Assembly (NCBI GenBank): GCA_037439785.1
Contig: JBBIVJ010000006.1
Span: 65,352-129,351 of the forward strand
Length of the DNA: 64,000 bases
Source of the DNA: DSVZ01 sp037439785
GTDB lineage: Bacteria; Verrucomicrobiota; Verrucomicrobiia; Limisphaerales; J093
Direction: 5' to 3'
Each line of letters starts with the position of its first letter. Position 1 is the stretch's first letter. Shown here piece after piece: positions 55,482-64,000 of this stretch. The translations under genes were made by a program, and so were the position numbers. The notes beneath the pieces were generated by a model. The model did not search any database and was not told the origin of the DNA. It saw nothing but the letters and a program-made list of their open reading frames with translations.

Positions 55482-56845
55482 TGAAACCGCGACTCCTGCT
55501 CATTGACGATGACCCGGACATCCGCTCGCAGATGCGGTGGGCCCTGGAGTCCGAGTACCAGGTGTTGCCGGCGGGGGACCGGGCCTCGGGGCTGGCGGTA
55601 TTTGAAGCGCATCGGCCGCCGGTTTGTCTGCTGGACCTGGGATTGCCGCCGCGGCCGGCAGACCCCACCGAGGGTTTTGCCACCCTGGCGGCGCTGCTGG
55701 AGGTCGAGCCCAACCTCAAGGTCATCATCATTTCCGGCCAGGGCGAGAAACAGCACGCCATCCGGGCGGTGGGGGCGGGGGCGTACGATTTCCTGTGCAA
55801 GCCGGTGGACGCGGGGGAGCTGCGCATCATCCTGCGGCGGTGTTTCCACGTCGCCCAGCTCGAGGCCGAGTACCGGCGGCTGCAGAGCCAGGTCGAGGGG
55901 GAATCTTTCGAGGCCATGCTGGGGACCAGCCCCGGCATGCAACAGGTGTTCCAGGTCATCCGCAAGGTCGCCCCCAGCGATGCGCCGGTGCTGGTCCTGG
56001 GCGAAAGCGGGACGGGCAAGGAAATGGCCGGACGGGCCATTCACCGGTTGAGTCTGCGCCGGGACGGTCCCTTCATTGCCATCAACTGCGGGGCCATCCC
56101 GGAGAACCTCCTCGAGAGCGAGCTGTTCGGCCACGAAAAGGGGGCGTTTACCGGCGCGCACACCACCCGCCCCGGCCGCTTCGAGATGGCCAACCGCGGC
56201 ACCCTTTTCCTGGACGAGATCGGCGAGCTGCCCGCGCCGCTGCAGGTCAAGCTGCTGCGCTTCCTCCAGGACGGCCAAGTCGAGCGGGTGGGCGGCCGCA
56301 AAACCATCCCGGTGGACACGCGGGTGGTGGCCGCCACCAACAGCGACCTCAAGGCCGCCCTGGCCGCGGGCACGTTCCGCGAGGACCTGTATTACCGGCT
56401 GGCGGTGGTGGTGCTGTGCCTCCCTCCGCTGCGGGAGCGGGAAGGAGACATTCTGCTGCTGGCGCGCTCGTTCCTGCAGCGCGTTGCCGCGCAGAGCGGC
56501 CGGGACGGACTGAGTTTTGATGAACGGGCCCTGCGCGCGCTCCAGGCACATGCGTGGTCGGGCAACGTGCGCGAACTCGAAAATCGCGTCAAACGCGCCG
56601 TCATCATGGCAGAGGGACGCCAGATCCGGCCGGAGGACCTCGAACTGGAGATCGCCCGCACCGAGCGGCCGGCCCCCCCCACCACCTTGCGGGAGGCGCG
56701 CGAGCAATTGGAGCGGGAGATGGTCGGCCGGGCCCTGGCGCGCCACGGAGGCAAGGTGGCGCCCGCCGCGGCCGAGCTGGGCGTCAGCCGCCCCACCCTT
56801 TACGAGTTGATTGAAAAACTTGGCCTCAAACGCGCGAACGATTGA
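55481..56845 (+). CDS. prsR: PEP-CTERM-system sigma-54 response regulator PrsR
   Basis: 454 residues. The receiver domain (1-120) has LLLIDDDPDIRSQ and the acceptor Asp52 in LLDLGLPP. The AAA+ domain (about 145-380) shows the Walker A GESGTGKE near 173 and the sigma-54 contact loop GAFTGA near 222. The Fis-type helix-turn-helix at the end reads KVAPAAAELGVSRPTLYELI. It should activate sigma-54 promoters of exopolysaccharide and sorting-signal genes. The TGATG overlap with prsK ties the pair together. Confidence 0.95.
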   Translation: MKPRLLLIDDDPDIRSQMRWALESEYQVLPAGDRASGLAVFEAHRPPVCLLDLGLPPRPADPTEGFATLAALLEVEPNLKVIIISGQGEKQHAIRAVGAGAYDFLCKPVDAGELRIILRRCFHVAQLEAEYRRLQSQVEGESFEAMLGTSPGMQQVFQVIRKVAPSDAPVLVLGESGTGKEMAGRAIHRLSLRRDGPFIAINCGAIPENLLESELFGHEKGAFTGAHTTRPGRFEMANRGTLFLDEIGELPAPLQVKLLRFLQDGQVERVGGRKTIPVDTRVVAATNSDLKAALAAGTFREDLYYRLAVVVLCLPPLREREGDILLLARSFLQRVAAQSGRDGLSFDERALRALQAHAWSGNVRELENRVKRAVIMAEGRQIRPEDLELEIARTERPAPPTTLREAREQLEREMVGRALARHGGKVAPAAAELGVSRPTLYELIEKLGLKRAND

Positions 56846-56864
56846 TCCGCCAACTCCCCTAGCC

Positions 56865-57578
56865 ATGAACACCTGGTTCTCACGTCTGCGATTTCCCGGG
56901 TTGGACCGCTCCCTAGCCGCGCCGCGATCGGTGCGGCCGCCCCGGCCGGCGCGCCGGGGCGGACCGGTCCCTTCCTGCCTGACCCGTTGGCTGGCGGCCG
57001 GCCTGGGGGGAGGGCTGCTGCTGGTGTTGACCGCCTGCAACGCGCCCCGGCTGGCGCCGCTGCCGCCGGAGGTCCAGCGTCCCTACGCCCGCGTCGAACT
57101 GCGGGAAGGCGATGTCATCCGCATCACCTTCCCCGGTGCGCCGAGCCTGAACGTGGTCCAGCAGGTGAGGCAGGATGGCAAAATCACCCTGGACCAGGTG
57201 GGGGAACTCAGCGTGGCAGGCATGAGCCCGGCCGACCTCGAGGCGGAAATACTGCGGCTGTACGATCAGCGCCTGATCACCAAGCAGGTGTTGGTCACGG
57301 TCGAGTCCGCCGCCTACCCGGTGTACGTCAGCGGAGCGGTCCTGCGTCCCGGCAAGGTCCTGGCCAACCGGCCGATGACCGTGGTGGAGGCGATCATGGA
57401 AGCAGGGGGCTTCGACGAGGCCCGCGCCAAGTCCAGTGCCGTGGTGGTGACCCGCGACGAGAACGGCGTGCCCCGCAGCTACCGGCTGGACGTCCAGGCG
57501 ATGATCCGGGGCAGGTCGGCGACCCGTTTTTACGTCCGCCCCAACGACGTGATCTACGTGCCCTCGCGGGTCTGGTAA
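56865..57578 (+). CDS. Wza-like polysaccharide export lipoprotein
   Basis: 237 residues. A basic N-terminal stretch is followed by GGGLLLVLTAC, with the lipidated Cys at about 58; the long region before it makes the true start less sure. The SLBB/poly-export domain follows: REGDVIRITFPGAPSLN, DGKITLDQVGELSVAGMSPA, VYVSGAVLRPGKVLANRPMT and YVRPNDVIYVPSRVW. It should be part of the outer-membrane channel for the exopolysaccharide, with the Wzz-like protein at 12981. It starts 19 bases after prsR. Confidence 0.9.
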   Translation: MNTWFSRLRFPGLDRSLAAPRSVRPPRPARRGGPVPSCLTRWLAAGLGGGLLLVLTACNAPRLAPLPPEVQRPYARVELREGDVIRITFPGAPSLNVVQQVRQDGKITLDQVGELSVAGMSPADLEAEILRLYDQRLITKQVLVTVESAAYPVYVSGAVLRPGKVLANRPMTVVEAIMEAGGFDEARAKSSAVVVTRDENGVPRSYRLDVQAMIRGRSATRFYVRPNDVIYVPSRVW

Positions 57579-57661
57579 GCACCCTCGCCACCGGCACGGC
57601 GACGCCGGCTGGCGGGCGACAGTTTACAGATCACGGCAGGGGGGGCTGAGGGGTGGGGTGG

Positions 57662-57733
57662 CGACCCTACCGGGATTCGAACCCGGGCTACCACCGTGAA
57701 AGGGTGGTGTCCTAACCACTAGACCATAGGGTC
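57662..57733 (-). tRNA. tRNA-Glu (UUC)
   Basis: The 72-base minus-strand sequence folds as a tRNA: acceptor GACCCTA paired with TAGGGTC, then the G discriminator, anticodon stem CCACC/GGTGG around loop CTTTCAC with anticodon TTC, and T-arm CCGGG-TTCGAAT-CCCGG. The CCA is not encoded. It lies between prsR/export genes and a minus-strand glycosyltransferase, after a strong terminator. Confidence 0.96.
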
Positions 57734-57780
57734 CTTCCTCGGCCCCAAGCCTAGGGGCTGGCGGGGGAGTGTCACGCGCA

Positions 57781-57814
57781 AAAAAGCGTCCGGCTGGCGA
57801 GCCGGGCGCTTTTT
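57781..57814. terminator. Bidirectional rho-independent terminator
   Basis: AAAAAGCGTCCGGCT and AGCCGGGCGCTTTTT form a 15-bp stem with one T/G mismatch-type pair and the loop GGCG; T-runs lie on both sides. It follows the glycosyltransferase gene ending at 57832 (minus strand) and stops its transcript before the tRNA. Confidence 0.88.
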
Positions 57815-57831
57815 GTTTTTTCCCCGGCGGT

Positions 57832-58578
57832 TCAGCCGCCGGCCGTCGGTCGCGGGCGCGGCGAACGGCGGAGGCCGTTTTGGAACCAGAGCCGCCAGAC
57901 CATCCAGAGCGCTTCCCACACGATGCGGCGGGACATCTTCGAGGTGCCCTGGTACCGGTCGGTGAAAATGATGGGCACCTCCACCACCCGCAGACCCTGC
58001 CGCCAGATTGTGTGGGTCAATTCGATCTGGAAGCTGTAGCCGTTGGAGCGCACCCGGCTCAGGTCCACCGCCTCGAGGGCGCGCCGCCGGAAGCATTTGA
58101 ACCCCCCGGTGGGGTCGCTGAAGGGCATGCCTGTGATGGTGCGGACATACCAGGCCGCCCCCAGGCTGAGCAGGAGGCGGGACAGCGGCCAGTTGATGAC
58201 GCGGATGCCCTGGGCGTAGCGCGAGCCCAGCACCAGGTCCGCGGTTTGGGCCGCCTTGAGAAAGCGCGGGATGTCGGCCGGGTTGTGGGAAAAATCCCCG
58301 TCCATCTCGAAAATGAACTCGTAGTGCCGCGCCAGCGCCCAGGCGAAGCCCGCGCAATAGGCCCGGCCCAGTCCTTCCTTGCCGGGGCGATGGAGGACGT
58401 GCAGCGCGGCGTGCCGGGCGGCCAGGGTGTCGGCCAGTTGACCGGTGCTGTCGGGGGAGTTGTCGTCCACGATCAGCAGGTCCACCGGCGGGGTCAGGGC
58501 GAGCACGCGGGCGGCGAGCGGCTCGAGGTTCTCCCGCTCGTTGTACGTGGGCACGATGACCAGGGCGTCGTGTGCCAT
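57832..58578 (-). CDS. Polyprenyl-phosphate mannosyl/glucosyltransferase (Dpm1-like)
   Basis: 248 residues, GT2 family. ALVIVPTYNERENLEPLAAR, LLIVDDNSPDSTGQL, FIFEMDGDFSHNPADIPRFL, PTGGFKCFRRRALEAV and IIFTDRYQGTSKMSRRIV are the signature motifs of polyprenol monophosphomannose synthases. It makes polyprenyl-phosphate-linked sugars for periplasmic glycosylation. There is no C-terminal membrane anchor, so it resembles the soluble class. It is a single gene; the terminator at 57781 lies just downstream. Confidence 0.92.
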   Translation of the reverse strand: MAHDALVIVPTYNERENLEPLAARVLALTPPVDLLIVDDNSPDSTGQLADTLAARHAALHVLHRPGKEGLGRAYCAGFAWALARHYEFIFEMDGDFSHNPADIPRFLKAAQTADLVLGSRYAQGIRVINWPLSRLLLSLGAAWYVRTITGMPFSDPTGGFKCFRRRALEAVDLSRVRSNGYSFQIELTHTIWRQGLRVVEVPIIFTDRYQGTSKMSRRIVWEALWMVWRLWFQNGLRRSPRPRPTAGG

Positions 58579-58725
58579 GCGAGTGTCCGGACCGCAAGTT
58601 ACGGGCCGGCCCGGGAGCTGGCCAGCAAATGTCCGGCCACTCGTCCCCCGCGGCGTGCCGCCGCTGCGCGCCGCTCGCAGCGAACCGGGTGAGCCGGCGG
58701 CCGCCCCTGGCCGGCGCGGCCCCGA

Positions 58726-61700
58726 TCAAGGGGGCAGGGCAAAGGCCACCCAGGCATCGCCGTAGGGGGTGCCCAGTTTGTTGCCGCCACTGGCGCTGAT
58801 GACCACGTACTGTCGGCCGCGGACGGCGTAGGTGGTGGGCGGGCTGTTGCCCACAAAGGGGAGCGTGGCGGACCACAACTCCGCCCCGGTGTCCTTGTCG
58901 AAGGCGCGCAGTTTGTGGTCACGGGTGCCCGCGCAGAAGACCAGGCCGCCGGCGGTGACGATGGGGCCGCCGTAGTTTTCCGTGCCGGTCAGGGGCCGGC
59001 CTTCAGCGGTCAGTTCGGGGTATTCGCCCAGTGGCACGCGCCACGCCAGCCGGCCGGTGTTCAGGTCCAGACAACTGAGCGTGCCCCAGGGTGGCTTGTT
59101 CGCCGGATAGCCCTCGTGGTCGTAGAACTTGGGGTAGCCGTTCTCCCTGTAGCGCGGCCGTTCCGGAGGGGCGCCGGCGGGGGGCAGCGGGCGGTCGCGC
59201 CAGAGCAGATAATTGGCCACGGCGACCACGTCCGCCTCGGGCATGTCGGGATGGCCGGGCATGGCGTTTTTGCCGAGGCGGATTTGGTTGGTGACCGCCT
59301 CGAAGCTCAAGCGGTGCCGCAGCCCGCGCAGCGGGGGATACATACCCAGGCCGCGCAGCGTTTCGCCGTGGCATTGCTGGCAGGCTTGTTCGTACACCTC
59401 GCGACCGCGGGTCCCGGGGGCGGCGGGGTCGTGGGGCGGGTCGGTGTCGGGGTACAGGGCAATGGTCCAGCCGATGTGGTTGGCGGAGACGTAGAGGCGG
59501 CCGGTGGGTTCGTCCACGCACGCGCCGGTCCATTCGGCCCCGCCGTCAATGCCGAAGAACAGGGTGGCCCGGCCGAGGGAGACCGGGCGGAACCAGCCGT
59601 GGTTCATGCTGCGGAAACGGGTCAGGGCGTGGTCGGCGGCTTCCTCGCTGCGGTCGGTCAAATCGGCCTCGGTGTACTCCATTTTCGAGAACGGCTCGGG
59701 CAGCTCCGGGTCCGGCTGGTAGGGCCAGGTCTGCTCGCCGGGCACGTCACTGGTGGGGGCGCGGTGCAGACGGAAAGGGAAGATCGGCCGGCCGGTGACG
59801 CGGTCGAGCAGGAGGGTGTTGCCGATTTTGGTCACCGCGGCCACCACGTCCACGGTCCGGCCGTTGCGGTGGAGGGTGGCCAGGACCGGGGGGGCGGGGA
59901 TGTCCAGGTCCCAGATGTCGTGGCGGATTTCCTGGAAGTGCCAGAGTCGTTGGCCGGTGCGGGCGTCCAGGGCCACGAGGCAGTTGGCGAAGAGGTTCTG
60001 CCCGCGGTGGTCCACGCCGATGAAATTCGGCTTGGGCGAGCCGGTGGTGATGAAGGCGATGCCGCGGACCTCGTCCAGGGCCATGCCTCCCCAGCAGTTG
60101 GCGGCGTAGGGTTCAGGTTGGTCCCAGGTGTCGTGCCCGAACTCGCCGGCTTGCGGCACGGTGTGAAAGGTCCACAGGTGCCGGCCGCTGATCACGTCCA
60201 GCCCCCAGACATCCTTCTCGAAACCGGGCACCACCACGAGGTGGTCAAACACCGCCGGGCAGGCGGTGGCGGCGCCGAAATCGCCCTGCGGCCGGCCCGG
60301 CAATCGGGACCGGCCGCCTTCCCCGAATTCCGGCAGCGGCCGGCCGGTCGCGGGGTCCAACGCGTAGAGGTAAGGGCCGGAACAGAACAGCAGCCGGGCC
60401 GGCCCGCGGTCCGAGCCGGGCCAGTGGAGCAGGCCGCGCCAGGCCGGGCGGCCTTCAGGCTTGAACCGCCACAGTTCCCGGCCCGTGGCGGCGTCCACGG
60501 CCACGACGTATTGACCCGGGGTGGGGGTGTACATCACGCCGTCCACGATGATCGGGTTGCACTGAAGGTTGTCGCGGCCGTCCCCCGAGTGGTAGGTCCA
60601 GGCCACGGTGAGCCGATGCACGTTGGTGCGGTGAATCTGGTCCAGCGCCGAGTAACGTCGCCCTCCGGCGTCCCCGTGCGAGCGCGTCCAGCGGTGGAAG
60701 GTTTCCGGCGGGGGCGGCTGCGCCGGCGTCCACTGCTCGGGCGGCGCGGCCGGGAGGAGGATCTGCTCCGGCAACCGGGCGCGGGCGGCGGCGTCTTCCG
60801 CGTCGTGATAGCCGCGGGGCGGGGCGGCGCGGGCGGCCAGTTGCTCCAGCTCGAGGGCCTCCTCGAAGGTGGCCGGTGCCGCGACGCCCGCAGCGGCCGC
60901 GGCCTCGAGTTTGTCCAGGTCGGCCACCAGGCGGTGCAGGCCCTCGAGGTTTTGGCGCAGGCGTACCTCGGCGTCCTCCTCGGTGTGATTCAGAATGCCC
61001 AGCGGCCCCTGCCAGCCGCTGCCGCGCACGAGGCGAAGGAGGGCCAGGTCCAGTTCGCCCTGGCCCAGGGGGAGGATTTTCCGGCCGCGGCGGTCACCGG
61101 CGGCGCGGGTCATGCCGTTGAGGTTGAGGGCCAGCAGGTGGGGTTTCATCCGCTCCAGCAGTTCGGCGAAGCGGTCTACGTGGTCATGGCCGTGGTGGAG
61201 GTTGTACACCAGCCCCACGTGGCTGAAGCCCTCGGCCCGCAGGCGCTCCAGCACGGCCAGTTGGTTGTCCGGCTCGCCGAACCACCCGCCGTGATTGTAC
61301 AGCCCGACCACGGCCTCCACGTCCGCCGCCGCCCGGGCGATGGGGCGCAGTCGTGCCAGCTCCGCCTCCACCCGCGCGGCCTGCTCCGCGGCCGAATTGA
61401 CCGGGTCGCCGCCCCCCGAGACCCAGAGCTGGACCCCGCGCAACTGATGCCGGCGAAGCACGTCGAGGATGAGGCGGGCCTCGGCGTTCAACTCGCCGGG
61501 AAACCACCAGGCCAGGAGCCGGATGCCGTGGCGTTGGAGCGCCCGGACTTCCGCGTCGAATTGGGGGAGGTGCTCGGTGCGCCAGTCGTAGGCCAGTTGG
61601 GTGAGGCCCAGCCGGGCCAGCATGGCGGCGCGCTCCTCGGGGCCGCGGTGCCGGCCATCAAAGGGCACGATGCACCAGGCCACGAGGTTGGTGCGGGCGA

Positions 61701-61815
61701 AGAGCGTGTCCGCCCCCGCGCGGGCGACCGCGGTGAGCAGCAGCAACCACAGGCCGACGAGCGTGGGGCCGGAGAGGTGCGGCGGGCGGCGAGGGGCCGG
61801 CGGGGTCGGCATCAT
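58726..61815 (-). CDS. Secreted TIM-barrel / PQQ-dehydrogenase / cytochrome c fusion
   Basis: 1029 residues. ATG 61815 (or 61812) is followed by a signal peptide with a hydrophobic core LVGLWLLLLTAVARA. Residues about 40-300 resemble a sugar-phosphate isomerase/epimerase TIM barrel (NLVAWCIVPFDGRHRGPEER, LWVSGGGDPVN, VVGLYNHGGWFGEPDN, LLALNLNGM). From about 370 a PQQ-type propeller begins: RRYSALDQIHRTNVHRLTVA, GRELWRFKPEG, VWGLDVISGRHLWTFHTV. A cytochrome c (CQQCH, Cys812/Cys815/His816) is inserted, and the last blades follow (GPIVTAGGLVFCAGTRDHKL). A periplasmic sugar-oxidising enzyme is likely; PQQ binding is inferred. Confidence 0.85.
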   Translation of the reverse strand: MMPTPPAPRRPPHLSGPTLVGLWLLLLTAVARAGADTLFARTNLVAWCIVPFDGRHRGPEERAAMLARLGLTQLAYDWRTEHLPQFDAEVRALQRHGIRLLAWWFPGELNAEARLILDVLRRHQLRGVQLWVSGGGDPVNSAAEQAARVEAELARLRPIARAAADVEAVVGLYNHGGWFGEPDNQLAVLERLRAEGFSHVGLVYNLHHGHDHVDRFAELLERMKPHLLALNLNGMTRAAGDRRGRKILPLGQGELDLALLRLVRGSGWQGPLGILNHTEEDAEVRLRQNLEGLHRLVADLDKLEAAAAAGVAAPATFEEALELEQLAARAAPPRGYHDAEDAAARARLPEQILLPAAPPEQWTPAQPPPPETFHRWTRSHGDAGGRRYSALDQIHRTNVHRLTVAWTYHSGDGRDNLQCNPIIVDGVMYTPTPGQYVVAVDAATGRELWRFKPEGRPAWRGLLHWPGSDRGPARLLFCSGPYLYALDPATGRPLPEFGEGGRSRLPGRPQGDFGAATACPAVFDHLVVVPGFEKDVWGLDVISGRHLWTFHTVPQAGEFGHDTWDQPEPYAANCWGGMALDEVRGIAFITTGSPKPNFIGVDHRGQNLFANCLVALDARTGQRLWHFQEIRHDIWDLDIPAPPVLATLHRNGRTVDVVAAVTKIGNTLLLDRVTGRPIFPFRLHRAPTSDVPGEQTWPYQPDPELPEPFSKMEYTEADLTDRSEEAADHALTRFRSMNHGWFRPVSLGRATLFFGIDGGAEWTGACVDEPTGRLYVSANHIGWTIALYPDTDPPHDPAAPGTRGREVYEQACQQCHGETLRGLGMYPPLRGLRHRLSFEAVTNQIRLGKNAMPGHPDMPEADVVAVANYLLWRDRPLPPAGAPPERPRYRENGYPKFYDHEGYPANKPPWGTLSCLDLNTGRLAWRVPLGEYPELTAEGRPLTGTENYGGPIVTAGGLVFCAGTRDHKLRAFDKDTGAELWSATLPFVGNSPPTTYAVRGRQYVVISASGGNKLGTPYGDAWVAFALPP

Positions 61816-61969
61816 GCGCAGGGACCCTAGCGGGGAGGGTGGGGTTTGCCAATGGTCGGAGCCGGGCGTGGAGAAGGCCGCGGACTTTCGGACTTGATTC
61901 AGGCTGTTTTTGCGGCAGCTTCGGCCGCGCTTTGAACCCCAACCTGTCAGCGTCTTGTGCTTGCCTGTC

Positions 61970-63100
61970 ATGCATTCTACCTGTCTTCCCTGGCGACGTT
62001 GGCTTCCCGGCGGTCTCGGCCTGCTGCTCGGCTTTTCCGGCCTCGGCCACGAGACCGGGCACCCGCACGAGCCCGCGTCGTTGCCGCCCGCCCGGCCGCT
62101 TCCTTTCCGCGTCGAGACACGCACGCCGGTGCGCGGGGCGCTGCCGCCGGCCGCGGGTCTTCCCACCAGCGGGCAGGGGGCGTGGCAGTTTGTGGCCGTG
62201 CCCGACTTGGTGCCCGTGCCCGAGCCGGCAAAGCTTCACCTCAAAGGCGCCCACGGCACGCTGGTGGTGGATGCGGAGCGGGACGTGGTTTACTGGGGGC
62301 TCGAGAACGTGGGCTGGATCGCTTTTCATGACGGTCTTACCCGCGCGGAGGTGGTGGCCGGCGACCCGCGCCTGAGCCGGGGCAATCTGCACGGGGCGGA
62401 CCTGCTTCCGCGCCGTGGGCAGCCCCCGCTGGTGGTGGCCGCCGACAACGTCGAGAGCCACGTGTACCTTTCCGACACGTCGTTTCAGAACGTCCACCAA
62501 CTCGGCGTGCCCCCGGGCGGCCCTTACGCGGACGGCAAGGGCTACGCCCCCACCGATGCCGCCTTCACGCGCGCGGGCGAAGTCTGGGTGACCGACGGTT
62601 ACGGGCGGGCGTACTTCATGCCGGCCCGCACAGAGCCGCTGGGTTTTCTGGGCGCCTACCACGGCGGCAAGGAGGTGTCCCAAACCCCGCACGGCATCAC
62701 CTTTGACCGCAGTGACCGCAGCCTGTGGGTCTCGGCCCGGCCCGAGGCACGGCTCCAGCGTTGGGCGCCCGCGCGCGAGGCATGGAAAGAGGTGCTCGGC
62801 CTGCCCGCCGGCAGCACGGTCTGCGACGTGGACCTGTGGGGCGATTACGCGCTGGCGCCCTGCCTGAACGGACCGGGCAACAGCCCCGGCCCCATTTACG
62901 TGATCAACCTCAAGCGCCGGGCCATCGTGAGCACTTTGAAGCCCAAGGAAGAACTGGGTTACGCCGGGGCCCAACACATCCACGATGCCTGTTGGTACAT
63001 CCGCGGCAAGGGACGGAAGCGGGAGTTGTACGTGGTCTTCACCAGTTGGAACCCCGGCGGCATCGGCGCCCTGAAATTGGTGCGACCGGCTGCTCCGTGA
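61970..63100 (+). CDS. Secreted beta-propeller-like protein of unknown function
   Basis: 376 residues from ATG 61970. The N-terminus has a hydrophobic core (GGLGLLLGFSGLG) suggesting export. After a Pro-rich linker comes a six-bladed-propeller-like part: HLKGAHGTLVVDAERDVVYW, NLHGADLLPRRGQPPLVVAA, SHVYLSDTSFQNVHQLGVPP, DAAFTRAGEVWVTDGYGRAY, GITFDRSDRSLWVSARPEAR and GPIYVINLKRRAIVSTLKPK. It looks like an NHL/SMP-30-type propeller; no catalytic set was recognised. It is divergent from the 58726 gene and convergent with the next one. Confidence 0.65.
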   Translation: MHSTCLPWRRWLPGGLGLLLGFSGLGHETGHPHEPASLPPARPLPFRVETRTPVRGALPPAAGLPTSGQGAWQFVAVPDLVPVPEPAKLHLKGAHGTLVVDAERDVVYWGLENVGWIAFHDGLTRAEVVAGDPRLSRGNLHGADLLPRRGQPPLVVAADNVESHVYLSDTSFQNVHQLGVPPGGPYADGKGYAPTDAAFTRAGEVWVTDGYGRAYFMPARTEPLGFLGAYHGGKEVSQTPHGITFDRSDRSLWVSARPEARLQRWAPAREAWKEVLGLPAGSTVCDVDLWGDYALAPCLNGPGNSPGPIYVINLKRRAIVSTLKPKEELGYAGAQHIHDACWYIRGKGRKRELYVVFTSWNPGGIGALKLVRPAAP

Positions 63101-63121
63101 CCCGTCCGCCACCGGACCCGC

Positions 63122-64000
63122 TCAGGTGCCGGGCGCGTTGCGGCCGGCCCCGAGGGCCACCGCCAGCAGGCGGTTCATGGTGGTGATGTACAGCACACCG
63201 TTGGCCGCCACTGCCGTGGCACTGATGGGGGCCCCCAGAGGAATCACGCTGAGCGCCTGTTTTTCCCGGCCGGCGCGCAGGATCCAAAAATCTCCCCGGC
63301 GCGTGCCAACATAGACCTTGCCGTCGGCCACCAGGGCGGAGGCCCAGAAATCCCCGCCCGCGTCGTGGGTCCACACGGCCCGGCCCGTGGCAGCGTCCAC
63401 GCAGTGCAACACCCCCTCGGTGTCGCCGAGGTACACCAGGCCGTCGTGGACGGCGGGCGTGGCGAAGACGTGTTTGCCCAGGGTGTAGCTCCAGACCAGG
63501 CCGGTCCTGGTGAGGTCACCGGTGCCGGCGGCGTCCACGCACTTGAGCCAGGCCTCGTTTTTGCCCCACCAGAAGTCGCCTCCGCCGGCCACGTACACGC
63601 GATCGGCGTGGAGGACCGGGGCACCGTAGATGTTGCTGGGGCTCTGGCGGCGGTTCTGGTGGTAGCGGTGGATGTCCTCCTTCGGGGCGTCGGGATCGAA
63701 GTCAAATTCCCAGACCTGTCGCAAGGTGGCCGGGCTGGCGGGGCGGGCATCCGGGGGCAACGGTTCAAAAGCCCGCACCACGGCGTCCCCCCCGGCGAAG
63801 ATAATCCGTGGTTGGCCCCGGACCAGGCCGAGCGCGGGCGGCGCCCAGGTCGAGTGGAAAATTCGGTCCCCGCGCGAGGTGTGTTCCCGCGCCAGGAGCC
63901 GGCCGGTGAGTTTGTCCAGGACCACCAGGCCGGGGGCCTCCGGACGGCGGATGCGGCGATGGGTGTTGTCCACACCGGTGCCGGTGTTGAGGTAGAGGTG
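63122..64000 (-). CDS. PQQ-like beta-propeller protein, 5' end outside the window
   Basis: The reading frame stays open to the last base of the window, so at least 292 residues are visible and the start lies beyond 64000. NTGTGVDNTHRRIRRPEAPG, VVLDKLTGRLLARE, SRGDRIFHSTWAPPALGLV, QPRIIFAGGDAVVRAF and DFWWGKNEAWLKCVDAAG match planctomycete/verrucomicrobial secreted propellers of the PQQ-binding-like class. GLVYLGDTEGVLHCVDAATG shows a typical blade. It ends 21 bases from the convergent gene's stop. Confidence 0.85.
   Translation of the reverse strand, partial: HLYLNTGTGVDNTHRRIRRPEAPGLVVLDKLTGRLLAREHTSRGDRIFHSTWAPPALGLVRGQPRIIFAGGDAVVRAFEPLPPDARPASPATLRQVWEFDFDPDAPKEDIHRYHQNRRQSPSNIYGAPVLHADRVYVAGGGDFWWGKNEAWLKCVDAAGTGDLTRTGLVWSYTLGKHVFATPAVHDGLVYLGDTEGVLHCVDAATGRAVWTHDAGGDFWASALVADGKVYVGTRRGDFWILRAGREKQALSVIPLGAPISATAVAANGVLYITTMNRLLAVALGAGRNAPGT

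Noticed and set aside
58915..61830. Long plus-strand reading frame opposite the PQQ fusion gene
   Set aside because: Antisense shadow, Gly/Val/Ala/Gln-rich and without domains; the minus-strand gene has signal peptide, propeller and CQQCH motifs.

Overview
The window looks like a high-GC chromosome segment of a Verrucomicrobiota bacterium, probably of the Limisphaera/Pedosphaera type. This is inferred from VPDGG- and PEP-type C-terminal sorting signals with an exosortase and PrsT/PrsK/PrsR-like proteins, several secreted PQQ-type beta-propellers, and a secreted beta-helix protein ending in a domain that recurs in this phylum (my recollection). No rRNA is present; the only RNA gene is tRNA-Glu. 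No CRISPR array, complete insertion sequence or phage was seen.

Layout. 0-2.3 kb: a frameshifted surface protein with collagen-like, head-repeat and S74 chaperone regions. 2.3-4.5 kb (minus strand): a tight nusB - PHP phosphoesterase - ftsY operon. 4.6-7.2 kb: a secreted S41-like pseudo-protease and a secreted beta-propeller. 7.8-26.1 kb: a long plus-strand exopolysaccharide operon. It holds the initiating sugar transferase, three enzymes for a 3-acetamido-type sugar, a Wzz/BY-kinase-like protein, a deacetylase-glycosyltransferase fusion, further glycosyltransferases and deacetylases, an asparagine-synthetase-like protein, FemAB/BioF2-like acyltransferases and a polymerase/ligase-like membrane protein. 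26.2-42.5 kb: two secreted beta-helix proteins, another FemAB-like protein, a flippase, three related hexapeptide acyltransferases, a CapA-like protein, a polysaccharide pyruvyl transferase and an FrhB-like protein. Inside this part sits a three-gene cassette (acyl-CoA-dehydrogenase-like enzyme, amino-acid adenylating enzyme, carrier protein) that resembles the prolyl-carrier-protein oxidation cassettes that make pyrrole-2-carboxyl groups in antibiotics. 42.7-48.5 kb: a 96-bp mini-transposon, three sorting-signal proteins and two more FemAB-like proteins, apparently lower in GC. 49.1-57.6 kb: exosortase, PrsT-like TPR lipoprotein, PrsK-like kinase, PrsR-like sigma-54 activator and a Wza-like export lipoprotein, tightly packed. 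57.7-64 kb: tRNA-Glu, a bidirectional terminator, a polyprenyl-phosphate glycosyltransferase and secreted propeller proteins, the last cut by the window edge.

How it fits together (inference): the 7.8-42.5 kb block builds, modifies, flips and polymerises a decorated exopolysaccharide. The Wzz-like and Wza-like proteins control chain length and export. The exosortase processes secreted proteins carrying C-terminal tags, and PrsK/PrsR probably control this with sigma-54. Exosortase and exopolysaccharide genes occur together in many Gram-negative bacteria.

Caution: five genes carry a reading-frame break that one added base would repair (mostly in G/C runs), and one of them also has an in-frame TAG. 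Four of the five lie between 31.4 and 41.4 kb. This may be sequence error or real decay of a dispensable locus; the sequence alone cannot decide.
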